A stretch of 64,000 nucleotides of DNA from CAYYHA01 sp964471535. GTDB lineage: Bacteria; Myxococcota; Myxococcia; SLRQ01. Shown here in pieces: positions 48,775 to 57,067 of this stretch. Numbering within the stretch: the first letter of the stretch is position 1; each line of letters starts with the position of its first letter. The notes beneath the pieces were generated by a model. That model ran no database searches. It saw only the letters and a list, made by a program, of their open reading frames with translations, and had not been told where the DNA came from. The DNA lies in the NCBI GenBank assembly GCA_964471535.1, contig CAYYHA010000003.1:1-64000 (forward strand), given 5' to 3'. The position numbers were made by a program, and so were the translations under genes.

Positions 48775-49082
48775 GGTGGGCGGCCGGCCACAGCGGGTGG
48801 GTGCATTGACACGGCGGATCGCGGCCTGTAGGGGCTCTCTCGGCCCGTGGACCTGGCACGAACTTCGCCCTCTCCGAGCGTATGTCCTTCGAAGCACCCA
48901 GCGATACATCGCCCCGCGCCGCCCCCCGCAAACGCACGGCGTCGAAGCCCGCTGTGGCCGTTGGCATCGCGGTGAATGGAAGATGGGACGGCCCGGCGGC
49001 CACGCCCTCGAGCGAAGCGGAGAGCGCGGCACTTGGAGGGGCATTCGGGGTGCCACGCGAGGCGGCCCGGCGGACTAGAACC
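48775..49082. other. Intergenic region before murA
   Basis: A 308-base stretch. It contains a candidate promoter (TTGACA at 48806-48811) and an open frame in phase with murA from 48882, which would add about 67 residues of low-complexity N-terminal sequence. I think this is not translated, because MurA homology starts exactly at the ATG at 49083. No other feature is seen. Confidence 0.55.
48806..48834 (+). promoter_or_regulatory. Candidate promoter of murA-hisG
   Basis: Perfect -35 TTGACA (48806-48811), 17-base spacer and TAGGGG (48829-48834), a poor -10 apart from TA at positions one and two. It would give a leader of about 240 bases before the murA ATG, so another promoter nearer to the gene cannot be excluded. 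Confidence 0.35.
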
Positions 49083-50348
49083 ATGGACAGGCTGCGCATT
49101 CACGGCCCGACCCGGCTCGAGGGGCGGATCCGCATCGACGGAGCGAAGAATGCCGCCCTGCCCATCCTCGCCGCCACGCTCCTCGCCGAAGGAGAGCACC
49201 AGATCCGAAACGTGCCCGACCTGGTGGACGTGCGGACCATGATGCGCCTCCTCTCGCGCATCGGTGCCTACGCTTCGCGTGGCTCCGGCCACGCCGCAGA
49301 TCTGGTCACCGTGGAGGTCGCAGGGGACGTCCTTCCCGTGGCCGAGTACGATCTCGTGAAGACGATGCGGGCCAGCGTCGTCGTCCTGGGACCCCTTCTG
49401 GCGCGCTGGGGATCCGCCCGGGTCTCCCTCCCCGGCGGCTGCGCCATCGGCGCGCGGCCCATCGATCAGCACCTGAAGGGCCTCGCCGCCCTCGGCGCCC
49501 GCATCGACCTCGCCCATGGCTACGTCGAAGCGCGGGCGCGGCGGCTCGTCGGAACGCGCTTCACCTTCGACCTTCCGACGGTCGGGGGGACGGAGAACGT
49601 GCTCATGGCCGCCACGCTCGCCCGCGGCGAGACGGTGCTCGAGAACTGCGCGCGAGAGCCGGAGATCGAGGACCTCGCGCGCTTCCTCGTCGCCATGGGC
49701 GCGAAGATCGAGGGGGCGGGAAGCGATACGATCTACGTCCAAGGGGTGGACGCACTCCATCCCGCCGTACACACGGTGATTCCGGACCGCATCGAGGCAG
49801 GCACCTTTGCCATTGCAGCAGCGATGACCGGTGGCGAGGTGACGCTCGCCGCGTGCCGGCCCCAGGATCTGGAGGCGCTGACCGAAAAGCTTCGAGACGC
49901 CGGTGCGCGGGTCGAGGTGGGCCGAGACTCGATGCACGTCTCCGGTCCACGGCGCCCGAAGGCGATCGACTTCAAGACCGGACCCCATCCCGGTTTCCCT
50001 ACGGACATGCAGGCGCAGCTCATGGCGCTCTGCGCCGTGGCGGACGGCAGCTCGGTGGTGAGCGAGAACGTGTTCGAGAATCGCTTCATGCACGTCCCAG
50101 AACTGTGTCGGATGGGGGCGGATATTCGGGTGAATGGCCGCACGGCCCTGGTGAAGGGCGTGCGGCGGCTCTCGGGCGCCGACGTGATGGCTACCGACCT
50201 GCGAGCCAGCGCTTCGCTGGTACTCGCAGCACTTCGTGCGGAGGGCTGCACGACGGTCCACCGCGTCTACCACCTCGACCGCGGCTACCACCGCATCGAG
50301 CGGAAGCTGCGAGCGCTGGGCGCGAAGGTACGACGGCTCAAACGATGA
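49083..50348 (+). CDS. murA: UDP-N-acetylglucosamine 1-carboxyvinyltransferase MurA
   Basis: A 421-residue enzyme that adds enolpyruvate to UDP-GlcNAc in the first committed step of peptidoglycan synthesis. Key residues: the substrate-binding Lys in GAKNAALPIL (about residue 22) and the catalytic Cys120 in SLPGGCAIGARPIDQHLKGLAALGA. As the active-site residue is Cys and not Asp, the enzyme should be sensitive to fosfomycin. Other family segments: VPDLVDVRTMMRLLSRIG, GTENVLMAATLARGET, HPGFPTDMQAQLMALC. The hisG ATG overlaps its stop (ATGA), so the two genes share an mRNA, a pairing also common in other bacteria. Confidence 0.97.
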   Translation: MDRLRIHGPTRLEGRIRIDGAKNAALPILAATLLAEGEHQIRNVPDLVDVRTMMRLLSRIGAYASRGSGHAADLVTVEVAGDVLPVAEYDLVKTMRASVVVLGPLLARWGSARVSLPGGCAIGARPIDQHLKGLAALGARIDLAHGYVEARARRLVGTRFTFDLPTVGGTENVLMAATLARGETVLENCAREPEIEDLARFLVAMGAKIEGAGSDTIYVQGVDALHPAVHTVIPDRIEAGTFAIAAAMTGGEVTLAACRPQDLEALTEKLRDAGARVEVGRDSMHVSGPRRPKAIDFKTGPHPGFPTDMQAQLMALCAVADGSSVVSENVFENRFMHVPELCRMGADIRVNGRTALVKGVRRLSGADVMATDLRASASLVLAALRAEGCTTVHRVYHLDRGYHRIERKLRALGAKVRRLKR

Positions 50349-51019
50349 GCGCTTGGCTGACCGTCGCCCTTCCCAAGGGCCGCTTGCAAAGTGCGGCCGG
50401 CACCCTTCTAGAGCGTGCCCTGGGTGCCGATCCCGCGGCGGCGCTCGCCAAGAGCAGGAAGCTGGCGTGGCCCTTCGAGGCCGAGCGCCTCCGCTTCCTC
50501 TCGGTGCGCCCCGCGGATCTTCCTGCCTATGTCGAACGTGGTGCCGCGGACTTGGGGATCGTCGGCAGCGATCTCCTGCGTGAGGGGCGCCACGATCTCT
50601 ACGAGCCGATCGACCTCGGCATCGGGCGATGCCGGCTGGTCGTCGCTGCCCATCGCCGCCATGCAGCTACCCTCGAGTGGGGGGACCGGCGGCCGGCGCG
50701 CACCGCCGCGCAGCTCGCACCGCTGCGCATCGCCACGAAGTACCCGCGCCTCGCCACGTCGTTCTTCACTCAGCGTGGCCAGCCGGTGGAACTCACCCCT
50801 CTTCACGGCGCTGTGGAAGCCGCACCCTTACTCGGACTCTGCGACGCCATCGTGGACATCACCGAGACCGGAGAAACCCTCCGGCAGAACGAACTCGTCG
50901 TCGTGGCCGAGGTGATGGAGGTGAGCGCTCGACTGGTCGTGAATCGGGTGTCTTTGAAGCGGAATGCAACGCGGATGCGTACGCTCGTGGAGGCGATCCG
51001 CATGCAGGCCGGCTCTTGA
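50345..51019 (+). CDS. hisG: ATP phosphoribosyltransferase HisG (short form)
   Basis: A 224-residue enzyme for the first, committed step of histidine synthesis, from ATP and PRPP. Family segments: VALPKGRLQSAAGTLLERA, VERGAADLGIVGSDLL, the PRPP loop IATKYPRLATSFF, and EAAPLLGLCDAIVDITETGETLRQN. It lacks the roughly 70-residue C-terminal ACT-like domain of long HisG; short forms normally need the regulatory subunit HisZ, which is not in the window. The ATG overlaps the murA stop (ATGA). It lies about 33 kb from the rest of the his genes. Confidence 0.95.
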   Translation: MSAWLTVALPKGRLQSAAGTLLERALGADPAAALAKSRKLAWPFEAERLRFLSVRPADLPAYVERGAADLGIVGSDLLREGRHDLYEPIDLGIGRCRLVVAAHRRHAATLEWGDRRPARTAAQLAPLRIATKYPRLATSFFTQRGQPVELTPLHGAVEAAPLLGLCDAIVDITETGETLRQNELVVVAEVMEVSARLVVNRVSLKRNATRMRTLVEAIRMQAGS

Positions 51020-51077
51020 ATCGGCTTCGCCCCGCTGGGTATGCTCGACGCGTTCATTCACCCTTCTTGGAGGACCC

Positions 51078-51494
51078 ATGGAGTGCCCGCGCTGTAGCGG
51101 CCTCGAGATGGAAGAATACGACGCCGATGGCGGTGTATTGCTTCGGCGCTGCCCCGAATGCGGGAGCATCTGGATGGACACCGCCGACCTCACCCGTGCC
51201 CTCTTGCACAACAACCTGCCGGGCCTGGATACCATCGGGGGACGCGAGAATCTGGCCGAAGCGGTGGGAACCTGTCCCGACGACCTGACCGACCTCGTGG
51301 TGATCGAATCGCCGAAGGCCAACGGCCTCAACTTCGCAATGTGCGAGGTCTGTGCCGGCGTCTGGCTGCACCGAAAGGGTGAGGAGGAGGAGGCTGGCTT
51401 CGACGGGGAAGATGGTAATGCGCTGGTGGCCCAGGTGATCGACTTCTTCCGCGCGTTTGCGCCTGGGAAGACGGCTTCGAACCTACGGCGCTGA
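51078..51494 (+). CDS. Zinc-ribbon protein of TFIIB-like family
   Basis: A 138-residue cytoplasmic protein with a good Shine-Dalgarno sequence (GGAGG) before the ATG. It has an N-terminal zinc ribbon (CPRCSGLEM, RRCPECGSIWMDTADL) and a second CxxC (CEVCAGVWLHRKGEEE) about 65 residues later; the GxWxDxxEL-like pattern of the TFIIB-type zinc-finger family (PF13453) is repeated in both. The rest is acidic. Such proteins are small and of unknown function. It follows hisG by 58 bases and is probably transcribed with it or separately; no terminator is visible. Confidence 0.75.
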   Translation: MECPRCSGLEMEEYDADGGVLLRRCPECGSIWMDTADLTRALLHNNLPGLDTIGGRENLAEAVGTCPDDLTDLVVIESPKANGLNFAMCEVCAGVWLHRKGEEEEAGFDGEDGNALVAQVIDFFRAFAPGKTASNLRR

Positions 51495-51598
51495 CGCCAC
51501 CGAGGCGGGTGGTCGGTGCGGGCGGCCGCTGGTCGCTGGGCCGAAGCGGCCCCTTGGCAGCCACTGCGACGGCGTTTCCCTCCGAGGAAGTAGCGACG

Positions 51599-52462
51599 CT
51601 AGAGGGCGCCGATCCAGCGGTCCCGATACTCGGCGGCGAAGGGCGAGTCACCGGTGAGCACCAGGACTCGGTAGGGCTCTCCCGTCTCGTCCTCCCGCAC
51701 CGCTCGGCGCAGGCGCAGATGGTGCATCTTCCGCCCATGGGTCAGGATCAAGGTGCGGCGCCGTGCTTCCCACTTCCCGGTGATCGTGCGCCCCCGTTCG
51801 TCGGGGTCGTTGGGTGCATAGACCCAACGAAAGGTTCCGTCATGGTAGAGCGTGAGGAAGCGCTCAGGTGCGCCCTCGGGCCCAGCCGCCCAGGCACCCA
51901 CGTTGGGCTCTTTCGTCGGATTGTACTTCAACCGGCCCGCGGCAGTGAGCGGGCGGCCCCGTTGCCGCAGTTGCACATCGCTCAAGCACACGAGCGGTCC
52001 GCTCCCTGAAGTCGCCACGACTTCGAACACCACCCGCTCGCTGCGCAGCGGTGGATCGAGCTTCACCGCCACGGCTCGGCGTGCATCGGGCAGGTCCACG
52101 GTGCGCTCGTACCCAGGCTCGCGGATCCGCAGCCGCGCGACCCGCCGCGCGCGCTCGAAATGCGCCGTGCTCCGCTGATCGCCATTCACGATGCGCAGCT
52201 CCGTCACCTTCGGCCGCCGCTTGAAGCCGATCTCCAGTCGCGGCGGGCGCCCTTCCTGCCACTCCCAGCAGGTGACGGTCTGACGCCGCCCATCGAAGAG
52301 GTTCCCAGGGAAGTAGAGCGTGGGCCGACGCCGGGCCTTTGCATAGTGCTCAGCCTTCACATAGCCGATGGCCGGCCCCCCTGCGCGGGCGCCGGCCGGT
52401 GTCACGATTGCGACGGCGCCGAGCAACAGGAGGCCCCAGCCCGAGTGCCCCCTTACAAACAT
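51599..52462 (-). CDS. Secreted discoidin-like (NADase-type glycan-binding) protein
   Basis: A 287-residue protein with a signal peptide (residues 1-28, cleavage near ARA-GG). The mature part begins with a region (about 40-165) like the NADase-type/F5-F8 discoidin domains: YFPGNLFDGRRQTVTCWEWQEG, LEIGFKRRPKVTELRIVNGD, VVFEVVATSGSGPLVCLSDVQL; these bind glycans. The remaining residues (about 170-287) form a beta-rich domain, RFLTLYHDGTFRWVYAPND and GKWEARRRTLILTHG, similar in pattern to a lipocalin- or META-like fold. It is probably exported; no function is known. Single gene, divergent from the MYXO-CTERM protein. Confidence 0.65.
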   Translation of the reverse strand: MFVRGHSGWGLLLLGAVAIVTPAGARAGGPAIGYVKAEHYAKARRRPTLYFPGNLFDGRRQTVTCWEWQEGRPPRLEIGFKRRPKVTELRIVNGDQRSTAHFERARRVARLRIREPGYERTVDLPDARRAVAVKLDPPLRSERVVFEVVATSGSGPLVCLSDVQLRQRGRPLTAAGRLKYNPTKEPNVGAWAAGPEGAPERFLTLYHDGTFRWVYAPNDPDERGRTITGKWEARRRTLILTHGRKMHHLRLRRAVREDETGEPYRVLVLTGDSPFAAEYRDRWIGAL

Positions 52463-52702
52463 GTCGGCGAGGGTAACAGAGTCGCGCGACGGTTTGAACT
52501 TTCCGGCGGCTCCGCACTAAGGTTCCGCGACCGAACGGAGCCCGGAGTGGACGCGGTGGGCAAGCCGGTGCGTCGCGAGTCGATGTGACGCACGAACGCG
52601 GTGAGCCCGTCGCGTCGCCGGGGTGGGGAGACCCGCCGGCGGAAGACAGCGCCGGAGGGTGGATTCCGGGCGGAACCACCAGGCAAGAGGAGAACCCCAC
52701 CG

Positions 52703-54748
52703 ATGTCCCGACCGCATTGCTTCGTCTCGCTCGCGATCCTCCTTCTGGCCCTGCAGGCGGCCCCCTCGGTCGCCGCACCGAGACTGAGCGGCCCCGCCGT
52801 AGATGGGCCGGTGATCTCCGTCGAGGAGATCGGGCCGGGATTCCGCCCCAAGGACCTCACCGACCAGGCCGCCTTCCGCCGGCAGCTCGACCGCCTCTCC
52901 GAGGGGGAGCGTCGCCTGCCCCAGCCGCCCCGGCACGAAGCCCTGCCCCGGCCGGTGGATCTCGCGGACATCGTCGTGCTCGAGGCGGACATGTGTGACC
53001 GCGGCTGTATCAACTACGAAGTGCAGTACCAGCAGGGGTACCCCTTCTTCGGTGTCGACCAGACGGAGGTCGTGCGGCGCGCCATTGCCGCGACGGGGGA
53101 CGACTACGACGTGGTGGTGATCTGGACCACCTACTTCACCTACACCTTCGGAGGCGCTTTCTATGCGCCCATCGCCAACGAAGTCCGCGGTATCAACGGC
53201 GATCAGTCGGGCAGCTTCCCCACGGAAACCTACAACCGCGGCCCCCAGTTCTACGGCGGCTCCCGGCTCCGGGGGCTCATCGACATGCACGTCTGGTATC
53301 AGTGTGACCTCTGGAACGACTTCGGCCTCCCCTGCGATCTCGAAGCCCCCTTCCGCGAGAATTTCTTTACGCCGTACGCGACGCTCGCCCAGGAGATCGG
53401 CCACCAGTGGGGTGCCTTCGTCGAGGTGGCGCGGGGGAGCCGGCGCGCACTCCTCGGTCGCGACGACGCCCACTGGAGCTACTACATGGATTCCGATGGG
53501 TCGCCCATGGAGGGGAACGATTGGATCGACAACGGTGACGGCACCTTCACCGTCAATCCGGAGCAGCGGACGATGACCGCCGCATACAACGATCTCGATC
53601 TCTACCTGATGGGGCTGAAGCGACCCGAGGAGGTGCGAAGCTGGTTCGTCATCGTCAACCCGGATCCCCGTGTGGATGTGGCGACGCCGCCCTGGCCCAC
53701 CGAGGGGCAAAATGGCGCCGGCCCGGGCACGGTCAGCGGCCAGAAGATGAGCTACACGGTGCAAGACGTCATCGAGGCCGAGGGGCCTCGCGTCCCCACC
53801 GCCGATGAGTCGTCCAAGCTCCATCGCGAACTCTGGGTCCTCGTCCACCTGCCCATCGACGATGCGAATCCCATGAACCAGGAGCGGGATACGAGCGCCA
53901 ACGTCGAGTACCGGCTCGGTCAGCTCGAGAAGTTCCGACGCCACTGGAACGAGATGTTCTACCGGATCACCGACAACCGGATGCGCGCCATCACCACCAG
54001 CAGCGGCCGCGACGACTACCCCTACTGGACCTTCAAGATCTCTTCCGAAGGCTGGCAGGCGAACGACCCCGACGGTGTCCTCCTCTCCAACGACGACGAC
54101 CGTCTGTGGCTCGACGCCAGCATCGCCGATCCCGGCATCGTCAACCACGCGGTGAAGATCGACGCCGATGCCTACCCCTCGCTGACCGTGGCCTTCGCCG
54201 CCCCCGAGGGTGCAGAGGGGCCCGCGTACTTCTCCTGGTCCACCGTGGCCGACGGCGGTTTCCCCCCGGAGAACAACGTGGCGCTTCCGGTGATCCCCGA
54301 CGGCCGGACCCACACCTATGTGGTGAACCTGGCCCAGGTCCCCCAGTGGTCCGGGTTGGTCGATGGGCTGCGGCTGGTGGTGGGCTCGCAGATTCCAAAG
54401 GCCAACAGCAGCTTCACCATCTCGCTCGTCTCGCTCTCGACCGATCTCATTGCGGATGCCGACGGCGACCTCCATCCCGACTTCGACGACAACTGTGTCG
54501 ACGTCGCCAACCCGGGCAACGCCGATGCCGACGGGGATGGCATCGGTGACGCCTGTGAGCCCGACACCGATCTCGACGGCCTGATCGACGACCTCGACCC
54601 CTGCCCCAACGACCCCGCCGATGCCTGCGAGGCAGCCCAGGCGGCCGGCGGCGGCTGCGGGTGCACCACGGGCGGACGTTCGGCGGGGCTGGCAGGCCTC
54701 TTCCTGGCACTGCTCGGCCTCCGGCGTCGGCGCACACCAGGATCTTGA
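52703..54748 (+). CDS. MYXO-CTERM protein with metalloprotease-like motif
   Basis: A 681-residue secreted protein. Signal peptide 1-25 (cleavage after VAA). Residues about 90-560 form a large domain with YATLAQEIGHQWGAFVEV around residue 226: E231 and H234 fit an HExxH zinc site, but the first position is Gln230. Near the C-terminus lie thrombospondin type 3 repeats (DADGDLHPDFDDNC, DADGDGIGDACEPDTD, about 590-640), which bind calcium, then a tail of the MYXO-CTERM type (GGGCGC, a hydrophobic stretch AGLFLALLGL, RRRR, about 649-678) that should be cut and sorted by myxosortase to the cell surface. Good ribosome-binding site (AAGAGGAG). Confidence 0.78.
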   Translation: MSRPHCFVSLAILLLALQAAPSVAAPRLSGPAVDGPVISVEEIGPGFRPKDLTDQAAFRRQLDRLSEGERRLPQPPRHEALPRPVDLADIVVLEADMCDRGCINYEVQYQQGYPFFGVDQTEVVRRAIAATGDDYDVVVIWTTYFTYTFGGAFYAPIANEVRGINGDQSGSFPTETYNRGPQFYGGSRLRGLIDMHVWYQCDLWNDFGLPCDLEAPFRENFFTPYATLAQEIGHQWGAFVEVARGSRRALLGRDDAHWSYYMDSDGSPMEGNDWIDNGDGTFTVNPEQRTMTAAYNDLDLYLMGLKRPEEVRSWFVIVNPDPRVDVATPPWPTEGQNGAGPGTVSGQKMSYTVQDVIEAEGPRVPTADESSKLHRELWVLVHLPIDDANPMNQERDTSANVEYRLGQLEKFRRHWNEMFYRITDNRMRAITTSSGRDDYPYWTFKISSEGWQANDPDGVLLSNDDDRLWLDASIADPGIVNHAVKIDADAYPSLTVAFAAPEGAEGPAYFSWSTVADGGFPPENNVALPVIPDGRTHTYVVNLAQVPQWSGLVDGLRLVVGSQIPKANSSFTISLVSLSTDLIADADGDLHPDFDDNCVDVANPGNADADGDGIGDACEPDTDLDGLIDDLDPCPNDPADACEAAQAAGGGCGCTTGGRSAGLAGLFLALLGLRRRRTPGS

Positions 54749-54786
54749 CGCGCCTGCCGGCCGCGCCTACCTTCCGCAACCCAGAA

Positions 54787-54862
54787 GCGGGCGTAGCTCA
54801 GTTGGTAGAGCATCAGCTTCCCAAGCTGAGGGTCGCCGGTTCGAGTCCGGTCGCCCGCTCCA
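54787..54862 (+). tRNA. tRNA-Gly (CCC anticodon)
   Basis: Complete cloverleaf: acceptor GCGGGCG/CGCCCGC, D arm GCTC/GAGC with GG in the loop, anticodon stem TCAGC/GCTGA with loop TTCCCAA, T arm GCCGG-TTCGAGT-CCGGT (one G-T pair), discriminator T and encoded CCA. It reads GGG glycine codons. Its location in the gap between the MYXO-CTERM gene and the lipase gene is not unusual. Confidence 0.95.
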
Positions 54863-54899
54863 CGCTCCCTCTCCGGCACCTCTGGTGCCCGAGACGACG

Positions 54900-55595
54900 A
54901 TGAGCGCCTCGCCTTCCCTCGCTGGCCTACCGCCGGTGATCTTGGTTCACGGGCTCCTCGATTCGAGCCGAAAGATGCGTCGCTTGGGAGAGGCGCTGCG
55001 CGCCCACGGGCACCCAGCGGTGAGCACGATCGATCTCCGCCCCCGCTTCGGGCGCGCCCCCATCGCCCACTACGCGCAGCAGCTCGACCGGCATGCCGAC
55101 GCTCTGCGCCGGGAGCGCGGTGCCGAGCGTCTCGACGTGGTGGGCTTCAGCATGGGCGCACTGGTCGCGCGCTATTGGATCCAGCGCGGAGGGGGACGGC
55201 CCAAGGTGCGTCGCTTCGTCTCACTCGCCGGTCCCCATGGGGGGAGCCTCTGGGCCTTTCTCGCCCCGCTGCCGGCCGTGCGCGAGATGCGGCCGGGCAG
55301 CGCGCTGCTCACGGATCTCGAGCGCGACCGGGACCCATGGGGTGAGGTACGGGTCTACTCGCTGTGGACGCCCTGGGATCTCATGGTCGTGCCGGGGCGC
55401 AGCGGACAGCTCTCGCAGGGGATCGCCATACGGACCGCGGGTGTGCTCACCCATCCTGGCATGGTACGCAGCCCGGTCGTCGTGGACGCGGTGCTCCGCG
55501 CCTTGGCCGAGCGCGAGCCGGAACGCAGCGGGCGCGAGCACGGTGGGAACGCGCCCACCTCCGCTTGCGAGCCCCAGGGCGCCAGGAGACGTTGA
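54900..55595 (+). CDS. Alpha/beta hydrolase (lipase-like)
   Basis: A 231-residue alpha/beta-hydrolase. The start is PPVILVHGLLDSSRKM, with the oxyanion HG; the nucleophile is the Ser of VVGFSMGALVARYW, and the motif with a downstream Asp (LWTPWDLMVVPG) and His (TAGVLTHPGMV) completes the triad. It resembles triacylglycerol lipases and esterases such as EstA. No signal peptide is seen, so it is probably cytoplasmic. The C-terminus (residues about 205-231) is charged and unconserved. First of four closely spaced genes read to the right. Confidence 0.82.
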   Translation: MSASPSLAGLPPVILVHGLLDSSRKMRRLGEALRAHGHPAVSTIDLRPRFGRAPIAHYAQQLDRHADALRRERGAERLDVVGFSMGALVARYWIQRGGGRPKVRRFVSLAGPHGGSLWAFLAPLPAVREMRPGSALLTDLERDRDPWGEVRVYSLWTPWDLMVVPGRSGQLSQGIAIRTAGVLTHPGMVRSPVVVDAVLRALAEREPERSGREHGGNAPTSACEPQGARRR

Positions 55596-55629
55596 CGCAA
55601 CCGCCCCTGCTGAGAACACTCTGCGCGCG

Positions 55630-56037
55630 ATGATCGATCGTCGAGCCGTGTGGTGTCTGCTACTGCTCCTCGCCGCCGGGTGCACGGCGGTCGACCACGC
55701 GCGGGTTCCTCAGGGCCCCCGGGACGTCCTGGTGACCACCTCCGACGTCGGCGTCCCCTACGAGAGCCTGGGTCCGGTGCAGGCCACCCGCCGCGGCGTC
55801 TACCTCTTTGGCTTCGTCGACCCGGCGGGTGTCAACCTCGATGCCACCCTCCACGAGGTCCTGCTCCCTGAGCTGCGAAAGATGGGGGCCGACGCCATCA
55901 TCAACGTTCGCTTCGAGCAAACGCAGTACACGCTCGCCAGCAAGATCTTCGGCGCCCTCTTCTTTTTCGCCCCGCTGCCGGGAGAGGTGAACATCCGGGG
56001 CGAGGCCATCCGCTTCACCGGAGAGAAACCGCGATGA
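55630..56037 (+). CDS. Small lipoprotein, YbjQ-like pattern (paralog 1)
   Basis: A 135-residue lipoprotein (lipobox LLAAGC, cysteine about residue 18). The mature part has VPYESLGPVQATRRGVYLFGF, an amphipathic helix (LDATLHEVLLPELRKMGADAIINVRFEQTQ) and a hydrophobic segment (KIFGALFFFAPLPGEVNI). The shape of the motif, with ESLG and GADAIINVRF, recalls the YbjQ/DUF74 fold, although similarity is weak. It is a paralog of the two following lipoproteins, which share PY(E/R)(S/T)LG(x)(I/V)Q. The next gene overlaps its stop by ATGA. Confidence 0.65.
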   Translation: MIDRRAVWCLLLLLAAGCTAVDHARVPQGPRDVLVTTSDVGVPYESLGPVQATRRGVYLFGFVDPAGVNLDATLHEVLLPELRKMGADAIINVRFEQTQYTLASKIFGALFFFAPLPGEVNIRGEAIRFTGEKPR

Positions 56038-56570
56038 ACGAGAGGCCTCTCCATCGCCGTCGGCCGCGTCACTCGGCCCCCTTTCCCGCCCGCTCCTGTC
56101 CTGCGGGGACGCATCGAGCCAGGCTCGGAGCCGGGATGTGCACCTTGCTCCTCGGCGCCCTCGCCCTCCTCGCCGGCGGCTGCTCGGTGGTGGTACGGGG
56201 CTCCCCTCTCTCGGGCCGCCCTGGCCGGCCCGATCGGATCTACCTGTCCACGGGAGGCTCGCCGCGACCCTACCGGACCCTCGGCTTCGTTCAGGTGCAA
56301 GGCTACGGCGTGGAGGTCGCCGGGCTGGCGCAGGTGGGCGACGCGGCCCTCGACGGCACCCTCCAGGGCGCCCTCGTCCAGGCCGCCTCGCAGATGGGGG
56401 GAGACGGGGTCATCCACATCGAGTTTCTCGACACCAACCCCAGCACGCCGGTGGAGCGCGCTCAGGCCGCCGCCAAGACGGTGCAGAACTTAAGCTCGGG
56501 CTCTGGCGGCGTCGAGACGAAGAACCGCGTGGTGATCGCGACGGGCGAAGTCATCCAATTCCTCGAGTAG
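56034..56570 (+). CDS. Small lipoprotein, YbjQ-like pattern (paralog 2)
   Basis: A 178-residue protein whose ATG overlaps the previous stop (ATGA). A lipobox (ALLAGGC, cysteine about residue 50) lies unusually far from that start, behind a basic, Arg-rich extension; the alternative start is Met35 (56136), just before the hydrophobic core. The mature part has SPRPYRTLGFVQVQGYG, a helix GDAALDGTLQGALVQAASQMGGDGVIHIEF and a final strand VIATGEVIQFLE. It is a diverged member of the same three-gene set and probably resides in the envelope. Confidence 0.6.
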   Translation: MNERPLHRRRPRHSAPFPARSCPAGTHRARLGAGMCTLLLGALALLAGGCSVVVRGSPLSGRPGRPDRIYLSTGGSPRPYRTLGFVQVQGYGVEVAGLAQVGDAALDGTLQGALVQAASQMGGDGVIHIEFLDTNPSTPVERAQAAAKTVQNLSSGSGGVETKNRVVIATGEVIQFLE

Positions 56571-56574
56571 ACCC

Positions 56575-57042
56575 ATGAAACGACGCGTCCTTGCCGCTCT
56601 CCTCCTCGCCTGCCTCTCGCCGCTTGGCTGCACCGTCATCAACACGGCGAGGGTTCCTTCCGACCGCTCGGGCGATCACATCTTCGTCAGCGCCGGCGAC
56701 ATCCCCGAGCCCTACGAATCGCTGGGCATGATCCAGGTCACGCGCAGCGGGCTCTTGCTCTTCGGCTTCATCGACCTCGTCGGCACCGACCTTCAGGCCG
56801 GCTTCGAGAAAGTGCTGATCCCCGAGATCGAACGCCTCGGTGGTGACGGCGCGATCAACGCGCACTTCCATATGACGCAGTACACGCCCATCACCAAGGC
56901 ACTCTTCGCCTTTCCCTTCTTCTTCATTCCCCTGCCGTCTGAGGTGACGATCAGTGCCGAGGTCGTGCGCCTCATCGACAAGCCGGACGCCGCCGCCGAA
57001 CCGAGCCGCCCACCACTTCCAGGGAGCGTCGCTCCGCACTAG
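56575..57042 (+). CDS. Small lipoprotein, YbjQ-like pattern (paralog 3)
   Basis: A 155-residue lipoprotein (lipobox LSPLGC, cysteine about residue 19), closest to paralog 1: INTARVPSDRSGDHIFVSAGD, EPYESLGMIQVTRSGLLLFGFIDL, a helix FEKVLIPEIERLGGDGAINAHFHMTQ and KALFAFPFFFIPLPSEVTI. Expected role unknown, perhaps binding of a small ligand or partner in the envelope. It follows paralog 2 by four bases and ends a four-gene run that is convergent with the small gene at 57068. Confidence 0.65.
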   Translation: MKRRVLAALLLACLSPLGCTVINTARVPSDRSGDHIFVSAGDIPEPYESLGMIQVTRSGLLLFGFIDLVGTDLQAGFEKVLIPEIERLGGDGAINAHFHMTQYTPITKALFAFPFFFIPLPSEVTISAEVVRLIDKPDAAAEPSRPPLPGSVAPH

Positions 57043-57067
57043 CGCAGTGTGCGGCGGTGCGACGCCG

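Noticed and set aside
48882..49082. N-terminal extension of MurA by about 67 residues
   Set aside because: In frame with murA, but residues are low-complexity and family homology starts exactly at the ATG at 49083.
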